This document shows, piece after piece, positions 13,311 through 21,926 of a DNA stretch of 44,088 nt (its first letter is position 1; each line of letters opens with the position of its first letter). The translations under genes and the position numbers were made by a program. Source of the DNA: JAEKLB01 sp050249235 (GTDB lineage Bacteria; Actinomycetota; Acidimicrobiia; Acidimicrobiales; CADCSY01). The stretch lies in the NCBI GenBank assembly GCA_050249235.1, contig JBFWQW010000013.1:1-44088 (forward strand). The letters run 5' to 3'. The notes beneath the pieces were generated by a model, which did no database searches, was not told the origin of the DNA, and saw only the letters and a program-made list of their open reading frames with translations.

Positions 13311-15776
13311 ATGCGGCAGCTGCTGGACGACATCATCGTGCTCGAGCTCTCGGAAGAGGGGTCGGGCGCCTACTGCGCCAAGGTCTTCGCCGACCTCGGG
13401 GCCGATGTCGTGAAGGTGGAGCGGCCCGCCGGTGACCCGCTCCGCGCCCACCCGGGCGCCTTCCTCCACCTGAACACCAACAAGCGGGGCATCACCGCCG
13501 ACCCGTCGGATCCGGAGTCCCGCCGTCGCGTGGGCCGCCTCGTCGAACGGGCCGACGTGGTGATCCAGACCCTCGGCACCGGCGACCTCGCCCGGTGGGG
13601 CACGAGCTGGGAGGAGGTCCGGGAGCGAAGGCCGTCGCTCGTCGCGGCCACCATCAGCGGCTTCGGCGCCGACGGTCCCTACGCCTCGTACACGTGGTCG
13701 GACGTGGTCGCCCAGGCCACGAGCTGGTTCGTGTACCCCCAGCACCTGTCGGACAGGGTGCCGATCCGGCTGCCCGGGATGGTCGGCCTGTGCGCGATCG
13801 GCCACACCGCCGCGGTCGGGGCGCTGTCGGCGGTCCTCCGGGCGAGGGGCTCGGGCCGGGGCGCCTTCGTCGACGTGGCCGCCTACGAGGCGCTGGCGGC
13901 GGTGCCGTCGAGGGTGGGGCGGTTCCTCGGCTGGGAGTACCTGGGCCGCCGGCCCCCGGCGCCGGTGCCGGCGAGCACCGGCGGCACCCTCATCCCGATG
14001 GGGACCTTCCCCTGCGAGGACGGCTTCGTGTCGATGATGTCGACACCGCAGCAGCTCCCCGAGATGCTCGCCGTGCTCGACGACGACGACCTCCGCGCCG
14101 CCTTCGCCCGCCCCGACGCCTTCCTGCGGGGCGAGACGAAGGAGATCCTCGACGCCGCGCTGTATCCCTGGCTCTTCTCCCACACCCGGGCCGAGGCCAT
14201 GGCGGCCGCCCAGGCCGCCGGCTGGCCCTTCGCCGCCGTGCACACCCCGTCGGAGGTGCTCGAGGTCGACCACCTCCACCAGCGGGGCTTCTGGGTCGAG
14301 GTCGACGACCCGGAGCACGGTTGCCTGCTCCTGCCCGGCGCCCCCTACCGGCACGCCGAGGGAGGGTGGCGCCTCCGCCGCCAGTCCCCCCGACTCGGCC
14401 AGCACGACGCCGAGGTCGACGCCGACCTGTCGTCACCGCCGTCCGAGCCGGCCCGCGCCCGGGTGGCGACGGATCCGGACGAGCCGCCGCTGCGCGGGGT
14501 CCGGGTGCTCGACCTCACGACCGTCTGGTCGGGGCCGTTCGTCACCCTCCTTCTCGCCGACCTGGGCGCCGAGGTGATCCGCGTCGAGAACCCCTCCGTC
14601 TTCCCGCCCACCACCAAGGGCTACGTGCCCCGACCGAACGACAAGATGCTCCTCGGGAACCTGCTCGCCCAGTACGCCCCGACGGCCGAGGGGCAGCCGG
14701 ACCGGCCCTGGAACCGCCACGCCCTCAACAACTCGATCGCCCGCAACAAGCGGTCGATGACGCTCGACCCCCGCCGGCCGGAGTGCCGGGAGCTGCTCAT
14801 GCGGCTCGTCGAGCGGTCGGACGTGTTCATCGAGAACCTCAAGGCCTCCACCCTCCACCAGATGGGCATCCACGAGAGCGAGCTGATGGACCGCAACCCG
14901 CGGCTCGTCGTCGTCCGCATCCCTCCGGCCGGCCTCACCGGCGACTGGGCCGGCTACACGGGCTTCGGCGGCCAGTTCGACGGCCTCTCCGGCCTGACCT
15001 GGATGACCGGGCACCCCGACGCGTCACCGATCGAGACCCCGCCCACCACCTACATGGACTTCGCCACCGGGCCGGCCGGCGCGTTCGCGGTGATCGCCGC
15101 CCTCCACTACCGGGAGGCGACCGGCCGCGGCCAGGTGGTCGAGCTGGCCCAGATGGAGAACGTGCTGAACCACCTCGGCGACGTCTTCGTCGACTGCCAG
15201 CTCGGGCCGGAGCCGGCCCGCATCGGCAACCGCGACCCCCGACGGGCCCCGCAGGGCATCTATCCGAGCCGCGACCCCTACCACTGGCTGGCCGTGACCG
15301 TCACCGACGATCGGGCGTGGGCGGCGCTGGCCGGGGTGATCGGTCGACCGGAGCTGGCCGGCGACGCCCGCTTCGCCGACGTCGCCGGCCGCCACGCCAA
15401 CCACGACGAGCTCGACCGGCTCATCGGCGAGTGGACCGCGACCCGGGACGTGCTCGAGGCGTTCCACACCTTGCAGGCCGCGGGCGTGGCCGCCGGGCCC
15501 CAGCTCGACGACGCCATGCTGGTGTCCGACCCCAACGTCGCGGCCCGGGACTGGCTCCGCCCGCTCACCAGCACCGACGTCGGCACCCACCTCCACATCG
15601 GCCACGCCTTCCGGGGCGTCCCCCAGGTGTGGGAGCGGGGGTCGCCCATCCTCGGCGAGGACAACGAGTACGTCTACAAGGAGGTCCTCGGCGTCGACGA
15701 CGCCGAGTACGAGCGGCTCGTGGCGGCCAAGGTGATCGTCACCGACTACCTCGACGCCGACAACCACGCCTGCTGA
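13311..15776 (+). CDS. Double-domain CaiB/BaiF (family III) CoA-transferase
   Basis: 821 residues from the ATG at 13311 (GGGGGG just upstream). Two family III CoA-transferase units are fused: residues ~1-370 (LDDIIVLELSEEGSGAYCAK start) and ~390-820 (LRGVRVLDLTTVWSGPFVTL start). By alignment with alpha-methylacyl-CoA racemase and formyl-CoA transferase, the catalytic Asp is kept in the second unit at D583 (TTYMDFATG) but is Gly in the first (G159, MVGLCAIGH). Single-gene double-unit enzymes include DddD; here the substrate is unknown. The family moves CoA between carboxylic acids. A VOC gene follows after 126 bases. Confidence 0.92.
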   Translation: MRQLLDDIIVLELSEEGSGAYCAKVFADLGADVVKVERPAGDPLRAHPGAFLHLNTNKRGITADPSDPESRRRVGRLVERADVVIQTLGTGDLARWGTSWEEVRERRPSLVAATISGFGADGPYASYTWSDVVAQATSWFVYPQHLSDRVPIRLPGMVGLCAIGHTAAVGALSAVLRARGSGRGAFVDVAAYEALAAVPSRVGRFLGWEYLGRRPPAPVPASTGGTLIPMGTFPCEDGFVSMMSTPQQLPEMLAVLDDDDLRAAFARPDAFLRGETKEILDAALYPWLFSHTRAEAMAAAQAAGWPFAAVHTPSEVLEVDHLHQRGFWVEVDDPEHGCLLLPGAPYRHAEGGWRLRRQSPRLGQHDAEVDADLSSPPSEPARARVATDPDEPPLRGVRVLDLTTVWSGPFVTLLLADLGAEVIRVENPSVFPPTTKGYVPRPNDKMLLGNLLAQYAPTAEGQPDRPWNRHALNNSIARNKRSMTLDPRRPECRELLMRLVERSDVFIENLKASTLHQMGIHESELMDRNPRLVVVRIPPAGLTGDWAGYTGFGGQFDGLSGLTWMTGHPDASPIETPPTTYMDFATGPAGAFAVIAALHYREATGRGQVVELAQMENVLNHLGDVFVDCQLGPEPARIGNRDPRRAPQGIYPSRDPYHWLAVTVTDDRAWAALAGVIGRPELAGDARFADVAGRHANHDELDRLIGEWTATRDVLEAFHTLQAAGVAAGPQLDDAMLVSDPNVAARDWLRPLTSTDVGTHLHIGHAFRGVPQVWERGSPILGEDNEYVYKEVLGVDDAEYERLVAAKVIVTDYLDADNHAC

Positions 15777-15835
15777 CCGGACGCCGTCCAAGCGTGGCCG
15801 GGGCCCCGCCGGAGCCGGCCTCTAAGGTGCCCCGC

Positions 15836-15868
15836 TGGCACCCAGTTGGCACCCAGGTGGCACCCAGG
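15836..15868. repeat. Three 11-bp tandem repeats, TGGCACCCAG(G/T)
   Basis: TGGCACCCAGT (15836-15846) and two TGGCACCCAGG copies (15847-15857, 15858-15868), plus a decayed TGACACGAG. They end 34 bp before the VOC start. The first copy is the exact reverse complement of bases 32851-32861. A repeated operator is possible. Confidence 0.7.
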
Positions 15869-15902
15869 TGACACGAGCGACCACGACGACGAGAGGTCCC
15901 CC

Positions 15903-16877
15903 ATGGCCGTCAAGATCGGCAAGAACTTCCACATCATCCACCTCACCGACGACCTCAAGGCCCTCGACGCCTGGTACTACGACATCTTCTCCTGCCAGCG
16001 CTACATGCCCGACAGCTACATGAAGTCCGAGGTCCGCGACGCCTCCCTCGTGCTGATCGGCGACCTCTGCATCGAGCCGCTGGCCCCGGCGTTCCACGTC
16101 GAGGGCTGGGACAACATGCCGCTCGGACGCTTCTACAACCGGCTCGGCACCCGGTTCCACTCCTTCGCCTGGCACGTCGACGAGGGTCTGGACGAGCTCT
16201 ACCACGACCTCCGGGAGCACGGGGTCCGCTGCTACGGCACCGCCGGCGTCAAGCAGGAGGACGACAGCGTGCGGGGTGCCCTGTTCACCCATCCCCGCGA
16301 CACGTACACCCAGCTCGAGTTCGTGCCCGCCCCCCGACCGGACGGCCCGGCGGTGCTGCGCGACCCCCGGTACCGGCCCGACTGGAGCCCGGCCTGGTGG
16401 GCCGACTTCCACCCCCTCCAGGTGCAGAAGCTGTCGCACTCGACCGTCTCGGTCCGCGACGTCGACAAGGCCCGCGACCTCTACGTCGACGTGTTCCGCG
16501 GGAAGCTCCTGCACCAGGGGGAGGTCGCCCACCACCAGACCGAGAGCGCCTTCGTGCTCGTCGGCGAGGACATGGTGATCGAGTTCGCCCAGCCGCTCGA
16601 GCCCACCTCGCCGGTGGCGGTCGACATGGAGCGCTACCACGAGAGCATCTACTCCGTGACCTACAAGGTGCGCGACCTGGCCCAGGCCGAGGAGTACCTG
16701 ACCCGGAAGGGCGTGTCGTTCCTCACCAACGACGGCACGACCATGGTGAGCGATCCGGCCACCACGATGGGCTGCACGATGGCGTTCTCCACCTGGAGCG
16801 TGCCCGGCGACCCCCGCCCGGACTGGAGCGAGCACACCGAGGGTCCACTCCCGATCGACTTCCTCCGCCAGGCCTGA
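15903..16877 (+). CDS. Two-domain VOC protein (extradiol-dioxygenase-like)
   Basis: 324 residues from the ATG at 15903, with GAGAGG about 6-7 bp upstream. Two VOC modules are visible, ~5-145 (NFHIIHLTDDLKALDAWYY, then YTQLEFVP) and ~175-310 (KLSHSTVSVRDVDKARDLYV, MVIEFAQPLEPTSP). A His near each module start and Glu residues in LEF and IEF are candidate metal ligands. The size and twin modules resemble ring-cleaving dioxygenases, but other two-module VOC proteins have different roles. It follows the double CoA-transferase and may work in the same degradation pathway. Confidence 0.86.
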   Translation: MAVKIGKNFHIIHLTDDLKALDAWYYDIFSCQRYMPDSYMKSEVRDASLVLIGDLCIEPLAPAFHVEGWDNMPLGRFYNRLGTRFHSFAWHVDEGLDELYHDLREHGVRCYGTAGVKQEDDSVRGALFTHPRDTYTQLEFVPAPRPDGPAVLRDPRYRPDWSPAWWADFHPLQVQKLSHSTVSVRDVDKARDLYVDVFRGKLLHQGEVAHHQTESAFVLVGEDMVIEFAQPLEPTSPVAVDMERYHESIYSVTYKVRDLAQAEEYLTRKGVSFLTNDGTTMVSDPATTMGCTMAFSTWSVPGDPRPDWSEHTEGPLPIDFLRQA

Positions 16878-16887
16878 GCCGCAGCCG

Positions 16888-16921
16888 GGGCGCGCTCCCG
16901 GATGATCCCGGTTGTGCGCCC
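16888..16921. terminator. Hairpin after the VOC gene
   Basis: GGGCGC (16888-16893) pairs with GCGCCC (16916-16921), and the CCGG tetramers within can pair across ATGATC. There is no T tract; a terminator role rests on position after the VOC stop. Confidence 0.35.
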
Positions 16922-16933
16922 GGGCCGGACCAC

Positions 16934-16939
16934 TAGCGT
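16934..16939 (+). promoter_or_regulatory. Probable -10 element of the HelD-like gene
   Basis: TAGCGT six bases before the GTG at 16946, suggesting a leaderless transcript and separate expression from the VOC gene. Confidence 0.4.
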
Positions 16940-16945
16940 GCCGCC

Positions 16946-18433
16946 GTGCCCGATCCGGTCCTGCCCGGGCTGGCCGACGAGCGGCGCTTCCTCGACCGGG
17001 CCCGGGCCGCGGTCGAGGCCAGGCTCGAGCGGCTGACCGACCGCACCGGGTCCGGCGCCGACGGGCTGGCCGACGAGTGGATCGCGGCCGTCCTGGCCGG
17101 CACCGTCGAGCAGCTCCGCAAGGACCTGGTCGTGTTCGGCCGGATCGACGACGAGATCCCCTGGCGGGTCGGCCTCTACGGCGTCGACGAGGGCGGCGAC
17201 CAGCTGGTGGTCGACTGGCGGGCGCCCTTCGCCGAGGCCTTCTACCGGGCGTCGTTCGACGACCCGATGGGCCTCACCCGGCGGGTCAGCTACGTGGGGG
17301 CCATCGACGACCTGTTCGTCGAGGAGTTCGCCACCGGCGAGGTCCGGGGCACCGCGCCGCTGCTGGCCGAGCTCTCCCGGGAACGGGGCGCCACGATGCG
17401 GGCCGCGGTGGCCACCCTGCAGCAGGAGCAGGACCGCCTGGTCCGCCTCGACCCCCGGGCCCGGCTCGTCCTCCGGGGCGGCCCCGGGACCGGCAAGACC
17501 GTGGTCGGGCTCCACCGGGCCGCCTGGCTCGTCTACAACGACCGGCGGGTCACGGCCGACCGGATCCTCGTGCTCGGACCGAGCGAGCGCTACCTCCGCT
17601 TCGTCGCCACCGTCCTGCCGACCCTCGGCGAGGCCCGGATCCGCCAGACGACCTTCGAGACCCTCCTCGGGCCGGCCACCGGCCCGGGCGCCGACGAGCG
17701 GTGGCCGGCGATCCTCGACCGGCTCGAGCGGTCGCTGCTCCGACCCGACGACGTGAGGGTGGGCCGGCGCCTCGTCCTCGCCGAGGAGGTGGCCGAGCTG
17801 GTCGACCGGTGCTGGCGCAGCCCCCTCCCGTGGCGGGACCGGCGCCGGTCCTTCGTGGCCGCCATCGGCAGGCGGGCCGAGGGGGTCGAGGCCGCCGACG
17901 TCGCCGCCGCGGTGCGGGCGGTGTGGCCGGCGGTGCCGACGCGCCAGGCCTGGGCCAAGGTCCGCAACCGGCGGGTGCTCGAAGGCATCGGGGTCGAGCC
18001 CGACCTGATCCGAGACTGGCTGGCCGTCGACGACGACGGACCGCTCCTGGACGAGGTGCGGGCCCGCTTCGAAGGGACGCCGGCCCGCTACTCGCACGTC
18101 ATCGTCGACGAGGCCCAGGACCTCTCCCTGCTCCAGCTCCGGGCCGTGCTCCGGAGGGGGGAGGGCTTCACGCTCGTCGGCGACGACGCCCAGCGCTCGA
18201 ACCCGGCCGGCATCGGCCTGCCGAGGGCCGCCGCCCTCCTCGACGCGCCCGTCGAGGAGCTCCGCACCGCCTACCGGATGTCGGCCGAGATCGCCGACTG
18301 GCTGAACGACCACGCCCGCCGCCACCGCCTCGACGCCGTCGAGCTGCTCGGCATCCGGCCGACCGGTGTGGCCGTGCGGGTGGTGCCGGGAGCGGACACC
18401 GCCGCCGAGGCCGACCGGCTGGCCGTCCGGTGA
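16946..18433 (+). CDS. HelD/HelR-like UvrD-superfamily motor, C-terminally cut
   Basis: 495 residues from the GTG at 16946. Residues 60-150 carry the HelD-type region (LVVDWRAPFAEAFYRASFDD PMGL split around 90-115), then Walker A GGPGTGKT (178-185), motif II VDEAQD (387-392), motif III LVGDDAQRSN and motif IV ELRTAYRMSAEIADWL. HelD proteins bind RNA polymerase and recycle stalled complexes; actinomycete HelR also protects against rifampicin. The usual ~700-residue length is not reached: an in-frame TGA at 18431-18433 stops translation before motif V, and that motif continues in the same frame downstream. The product is probably non-functional, or the stop is a sequence error. Confidence 0.8.
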   Translation: MPDPVLPGLADERRFLDRARAAVEARLERLTDRTGSGADGLADEWIAAVLAGTVEQLRKDLVVFGRIDDEIPWRVGLYGVDEGGDQLVVDWRAPFAEAFYRASFDDPMGLTRRVSYVGAIDDLFVEEFATGEVRGTAPLLAELSRERGATMRAAVATLQQEQDRLVRLDPRARLVLRGGPGTGKTVVGLHRAAWLVYNDRRVTADRILVLGPSERYLRFVATVLPTLGEARIRQTTFETLLGPATGPGADERWPAILDRLERSLLRPDDVRVGRRLVLAEEVAELVDRCWRSPLPWRDRRRSFVAAIGRRAEGVEAADVAAAVRAVWPAVPTRQAWAKVRNRRVLEGIGVEPDLIRDWLAVDDDGPLLDEVRARFEGTPARYSHVIVDEAQDLSLLQLRAVLRRGEGFTLVGDDAQRSNPAGIGLPRAAALLDAPVEELRTAYRMSAEIADWLNDHARRHRLDAVELLGIRPTGVAVRVVPGADTAAEADRLAVR

Positions 18434-18583
18434 ACGACGGTCGCCGTGATCGGCCCCCACGACGTGTGGGACCACAAGGGCGTGGAGTACGACGCCGTGG
18501 TCGTGGCGGCCGCCGCCATGACGCCGGCCGAGCTCTACCTGGCCGCCTCCCGCGCCGCCCACGAGCTCGTCGTGATGGGCTGA
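18434..18583 (+). pseudogene. C-terminal remnant of the HelD-like gene
   Basis: Same frame as the interrupted gene, directly after its TGA. Forty-nine codons read TTVAVIGPHDVWDHKGVEYD, AVVVAAAAMTPAELYLAASR and AAHELVVMG, then TGA at 18581. KGVEYDAVVV and YLAASRAAHELVV are helicase motifs V-VI of the UvrD/HelD fold. Roughly 50 residues of linker expected between AEADRLAVR and this part also seem missing, so both a stop and a deletion may have occurred. There is no start codon of its own. Confidence 0.75.
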
Positions 18584-18639
18584 GAGGCACGCCGACAGGC
18601 GCGCCCGCGACCCGAGCGCTCGGCGCCGCCGACGCAAGG

Positions 18640-18667
18640 AGCGGAGAGCGGAGGGCGGAGAGCGGAG
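18640..18667. repeat. 7-bp tandem repeat (AGCGGAG)x4
   Basis: AGCGGAG at 18640 and 18647, GGCGGAG at 18654, AGCGGAG at 18661. It lies in the 219-base gap between the HelD remnant and the small gene at 18803. That gap holds no other clear feature apart from a repeated CGTCGGTCGTC string near 18731. Confidence 0.7.
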
Positions 18668-18802
18668 AGCACCGAGACGAAGGAGCCGAGCACCAGCGCG
18701 GCGGTGACGACAGGCGCGGACGCTGACGTCTCCGTCGGTCGTCCGTCGGTCGTGGCGGGGACGGTCGCTGGCGTTGTCACCCCCGTCGGGGAGACTGGCG
18801 GC

Positions 18803-19132
18803 ATGGCCTTCGGACAGCAGTCGGGACCGCCGGCGACGGCGCGGCAGGTGCGCGACCTCCTCGACCTGCTCCAGGGAGCCGGCCACACCGACTTCCGCGA
18901 CGCCCGGGGGCCCATGGGCTTCACGCAGCGTCAGGCCGCCGGCAAGTTCACCCGGGACGAGGCCGAGGCGTTCATCCAGCAGCTCCAGGTCACGCCTCCC
19001 GAGGAGGGTTCGGCGGTCGCGGCGGCGCCGGCGGCGCGGCTCTCCCCTGCCGAGGTCGCCCTGCGCCGGCTGCCGGCCGGCCAGCTGGCCGCCGAGCTCC
19101 AGCGCCGGGGCTGGATCGTCGTCGAGCCCTAG
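18803..19132 (+). CDS. Small conserved-looking hypothetical protein
   Basis: 109 residues from the ATG at 18803 (MAFGQQSGPPATARQVRDLL); an upstream in-frame start at 18704 would add a low-complexity tail without a good ribosome site. The sequence is soluble and helical: VRDLLDLLQGAGHTDFRDAR, GPMGFTQRQAAGKFTRDEAE and a C-terminal LSPAEVALRRLPAGQLAAEL, QRRGWIVVEP. The last part looks like a small helix-turn element. I recall similar proteins in actinobacteria but can give no function. Confidence 0.72.
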   Translation: MAFGQQSGPPATARQVRDLLDLLQGAGHTDFRDARGPMGFTQRQAAGKFTRDEAEAFIQQLQVTPPEEGSAVAAAPAARLSPAEVALRRLPAGQLAAELQRRGWIVVEP

Positions 19133-19227
19133 CCCGCTCACGCCCAGCCCCCCACGCGCCGTGCGACCCGGACGCCCTCAGGGGTCGCTCGGGCTGCACC
19201 TAGCAGCGAGGGCGAGGGACGACCGTC

Positions 19228-19854
19228 TCAGCGGCGAGAGACGAGGAGGGCCACGCCGTCGCCTTCGAGGTCGGCCAGCGGCGGGGTGCGGCCGGTCATG
19301 GCCGAGAGCAGCGACACCATGGGGCCGGCCACCCGGGCTCCGGCACCGCGGGTCCAGCCGGTGTCGGTGGCCACCAGCTCGAGACCGGCGATGCGGTCCT
19401 TGGCGCCGATCACGAGGTTCGACCCGGCGTAGGACTCGGCCACCCGGGCGAGGGCCGCGGCGGGGTAGTCGTGGGCGATGCCGAGGGTCCGGCGGATGTC
19501 GTCGGCGTGCACGATCGTCTCGCCGAGCCAGGTGTCGATCGGCCCCGGCGGATGCCTCGTCGAGCCGATCGCGGCCTCGAAGCGGCGCAGCCCATCGGCC
19601 GCGGTCCCCGCCCGGGCCGCGGCGATGTCTCGAGCCTGCATCGCCGAGAGCTTGAAGCCCGACCGCGCCATCCTGGCCACGAACGCCGGGGGCGTCATGC
19701 GGGCCGTCGCCGTCATGTGGGCCAGCACGTCCCGCACGCTCCAGCCCGCGCACGGAGACGGGAGGTCCCACGCCCCGTCGTCGATCGAGCCCAGGTCGTC
19801 CGCCAGCGCCCGCCTCTCGGCGTGGATCGTGGGCCACACCTCACGCTTGTCCAT
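19228..19854 (-). CDS. Mycothiol-dependent-type DinB-fold protein (TIGR03083/maleylpyruvate isomerase family)
   Basis: 208 residues from the ATG at 19854 (MDKREVWPTIHAERRALADD), with GGGGGA upstream; earlier in-frame codons encode only a low-complexity stretch. The family signature WDLPSPCAGWSVRDVLAHM is present at ~30-50, with the metal-site His at its end, and GETIVHADDIRRTLG at ~110-125 supplies other metal-binding residues. Members are mycothiol-dependent isomerases or transferases or unassigned detoxification enzymes of actinomycetes. The presence of this family is one clue to the host taxon. The gene diverges from doxX. Confidence 0.87.
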   Translation of the reverse strand: MDKREVWPTIHAERRALADDLGSIDDGAWDLPSPCAGWSVRDVLAHMTATARMTPPAFVARMARSGFKLSAMQARDIAAARAGTAADGLRRFEAAIGSTRHPPGPIDTWLGETIVHADDIRRTLGIAHDYPAAALARVAESYAGSNLVIGAKDRIAGLELVATDTGWTRGAGARVAGPMVSLLSAMTGRTPPLADLEGDGVALLVSRR

Positions 19855-19994
19855 CGGTCCCCCTTCGGTTCGTGACCCGCCCCGCCGACGGCGCGACCCG
19901 CCGGTGTCGTGGACCTCCGTCCCGGTCACGGCACAGCGTGGCACCTGCCGTCACGGGAGGAGCGCTTCGGGACGACATCGGGTAGGAGGCGGCC

Positions 19995-20543
19995 ATGAGC
20001 CTCGTCCGCACGATCGCCCGTCCGATGCTCGCCGGCATGTTCGTCTATGGCGGGCTCGACGCCATCAAGAACCCCACCTCGAAGGTGGCCCCGTCCGAGG
20101 GTGTGGCCCAGCCCATCGCCGAGGCGCTCCCGGTCGACCTGCCCGACGACACCGCGCAGCTCGTGCGCCTCAACGGGGCCGTGCAGCTCGCCGCCGGGGT
20201 CATGCTCGCCTTCGGTCGCCTGCCCCGTGTGTCGGCCCTGGCGCTCGCCACCTCGCTGGCACCGACGACGGTTGCCGGCCACCGCTTCTGGGAGGCCGAC
20301 GACCGCCAGACCCGGAACCAGCAGCTGACCCACTTCTTGAAGAACGTCTCGATGTTCGGCGGGCTGCTGCTCGCCGCGGTCGACACGGGCGGGCGGCCGT
20401 CGGTGTCCTGGTGGGCCCGACGGGCGGGACGGAAGGCCCGGCGCCGCGCCGACCGCGCCGCCGAGCGGGTGCACGACTCGGCCAGTCGGGCGGTGGGCCG
20501 CACGGCCGACGTGCTGCACGACGCCATCCCCCTCACCCACTGA
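19995..20543 (+). CDS. DoxX-family membrane protein
   Basis: 182 residues from the ATG at 19995, with AGGAGG five to six bases upstream (19984-19989). Four membrane helices are expected (about 5-25, 58-78, 80-100 and 118-135). Typical DoxX motifs are IARPMLAGMFVYGGLDAIKN and VRLNGAVQLAAGVMLAFGRL. The C-terminus is a basic Arg/Ala-rich tail (ARRAGRKARRRADRAAERV), probably cytoplasmic. DoxX proteins associate with redox and thiol-homeostasis functions in actinomycetes; no substrate is established. The FSP1/NDH-2-like gene is convergent with it. Confidence 0.9.
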   Translation: MSLVRTIARPMLAGMFVYGGLDAIKNPTSKVAPSEGVAQPIAEALPVDLPDDTAQLVRLNGAVQLAAGVMLAFGRLPRVSALALATSLAPTTVAGHRFWEADDRQTRNQQLTHFLKNVSMFGGLLLAAVDTGGRPSVSWWARRAGRKARRRADRAAERVHDSASRAVGRTADVLHDAIPLTH

Positions 20544-20583
20544 CCCGGTCAGGCGCCGGTCCTGCCGGCCGGGCCGGGCACCT

Positions 20584-21696
20584 TCACACCACGTCGGGCG
20601 GCACGATGCCGAACCGCTCGGCGAAGCGCTCGACGTTGAGCGCCTGACCCTTGACCCGGGCGATGACGTCGGGGCCGAGGATCTGGTCCTGGCCCGGGAA
20701 CTGGCCGGCCCCTCCGTCGGGACCGATGGGGACGGCGATGCCCGGCCCGCTCGGCTCGAAGCGGGCCAGCTCGCCCCCGTCGACGATGGCCAGGATGTTG
20801 GCCGCGACCACGGCGGCCTGCCGGCTGGCCGCGGCGGCCATCTTGGCGTGCCCGCTGGTGAGGTCGCCGACGGCGAAGACCCGATCCTGGCCGGCCACCA
20901 GCATCTCGGGCGTCACCTCGACGAACCCGTCGGCCCGCCTGGCGGTGGCCAACCCGCCGGCGAGGTAGTCGCTCACCGGCGTCACGCCCCAGCACCGGAA
21001 CCACACGTTTGCGGTGACCGCCGTGCCCCCCTCGGTCGTGACGGTGAAGGCGCCGAACGCGCCCGGCTCCGTCGGCGGGAGCGACGTGAGCGGGCTGCCG
21101 AGCAGCAGGCGCACCCCCCGGTCCTCGAGCTGGCGCCGGAGCTCGGCCTTGAGCTCGAGCTTGAAGAGCGGGCCCATCACGTCGTCGGCGAGGTCGTGGA
21201 GCGTGATCGCCTTCGTGGGCCACACCGTGTTGATCTCACCGGCGAGCTCGATGCCGACCGGCCCGGCGCCGACCAGCAGGACGTGGTCGGCCTTCTCGAT
21301 GGCCTCGCGGGCGGCGGCGAAGCGCTCCATCGCCTCGGCCTGGTCGTCGACGTCGCTCTTGGCCGGGAACGGGTAGCTCGAGCCGGTGGCCAGCACCACG
21401 AAGTCGGGCGTGAGCGCCGCGCCCGACGCCAGCTCGACCCGGCCGGCCTCGACCGCCACGGCCCGGTCGCGGAGCACCCGGCCCCGGGCCAGCAGGCGGT
21501 CGTAGGGGAAGAAGATGCGCGGCAACCAGTCGGCGTTCACCACCGCCCGCAGCGCGGCGATGGCGTGCACGAACGAGTCCTTCGGCTCGACCAGCACGAC
21601 GTCGGCCCGCTCGTCGAGGGCGGCGGCGGCCGCGATCCCGCCGTAGCCACCACCCACCACGACGACGCTCGGGCGGCGGGGCTCCTGCTCGCTCAC
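20584..21696 (-). CDS. FAD-dependent pyridine nucleotide-disulfide oxidoreductase, FSP1/NDH-2-like
   Basis: 370 residues from a GTG at 21696, with AAGGAG upstream. The N-terminal FAD-binding motif is VVVVGGGYGGIAAAAAL; the second Rossmann motif, for NAD(P)H, is VLLVGAGPVGIELAGEI at ~140-156. FAVGDLTSGHAKMA is the C-terminal FAD motif. No redox-active Cys pair is seen, and the size (~370) and NADWLPRIFFPYDRLLARG segment match AIFM2/FSP1-type quinone oxidoreductases. It probably reduces a quinone or similar acceptor with NAD(P)H, at or near the membrane. It is convergent with doxX. Confidence 0.88.
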   Translation of the reverse strand: MSEQEPRRPSVVVVGGGYGGIAAAAALDERADVVLVEPKDSFVHAIAALRAVVNADWLPRIFFPYDRLLARGRVLRDRAVAVEAGRVELASGAALTPDFVVLATGSSYPFPAKSDVDDQAEAMERFAAAREAIEKADHVLLVGAGPVGIELAGEINTVWPTKAITLHDLADDVMGPLFKLELKAELRRQLEDRGVRLLLGSPLTSLPPTEPGAFGAFTVTTEGGTAVTANVWFRCWGVTPVSDYLAGGLATARRADGFVEVTPEMLVAGQDRVFAVGDLTSGHAKMAAAASRQAAVVAANILAIVDGGELARFEPSGPGIAVPIGPDGGAGQFPGQDQILGPDVIARVKGQALNVERFAERFGIVPPDVV

Positions 21697-21769
21697 GGTC
21701 GCAGCTCCTTGGGGGGGGTGATGGGCCGGCCGGATCGCCAGCGGTCGACCGGACGATACGGCCGCCCGG

Positions 21770-21926
21770 TCAGCCCGCCACCGGGAACCGGTCGGACGCG
21801 GCGCCGAGCCGGGCCCGCTCGTCGCCGGTGAGCGGGAGGCGACCGAAGCCCTTCAGGACGAGCGTGCGAGCGTCCCAACCGAGCAGCTCGCGGGTCGCCC
21901 GGTCGTCCGACAGGCGGTCGACGGGC
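21770..21926 (-). other. Protein-like stretch without a start codon
   Basis: One minus-strand frame reads VDRLSDDRATRELLGWDART, LVLKGFGRLPLTGDERARLG and AASDRFPVAG, then a stop at 21770. It looks coding, but no ATG, GTG or TTG opens it downstream of the antiporter stop at 21927; the frame is open only through the antiporter in a shifted phase. It may be a gene fragment or the result of a frameshift in the antiporter C-terminus. No family is recognised. Confidence 0.35.

Noticed and set aside
13311..15776. DddD (DMSP CoA-transferase/lyase) as a firm assignment
   Set aside because: Length, fusion and the lost first-unit Asp are similar, but no transporter or other DMSP genes are nearby and specificity cannot be read from the sequence.
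18431..18433. TGA read as selenocysteine or Trp in the HelD-like gene
   Set aside because: HelD proteins have no selenocysteine, no SECIS-like hairpin is seen just after the codon, other genes here use TGA as a stop, and a linker deletion is also apparent.
16661..19141. An 826-codon minus-strand open frame opposite the VOC and HelD-like genes
   Set aside because: Same antisense effect; no recognisable motif, while the plus strand encodes clear VOC and helicase motifs.
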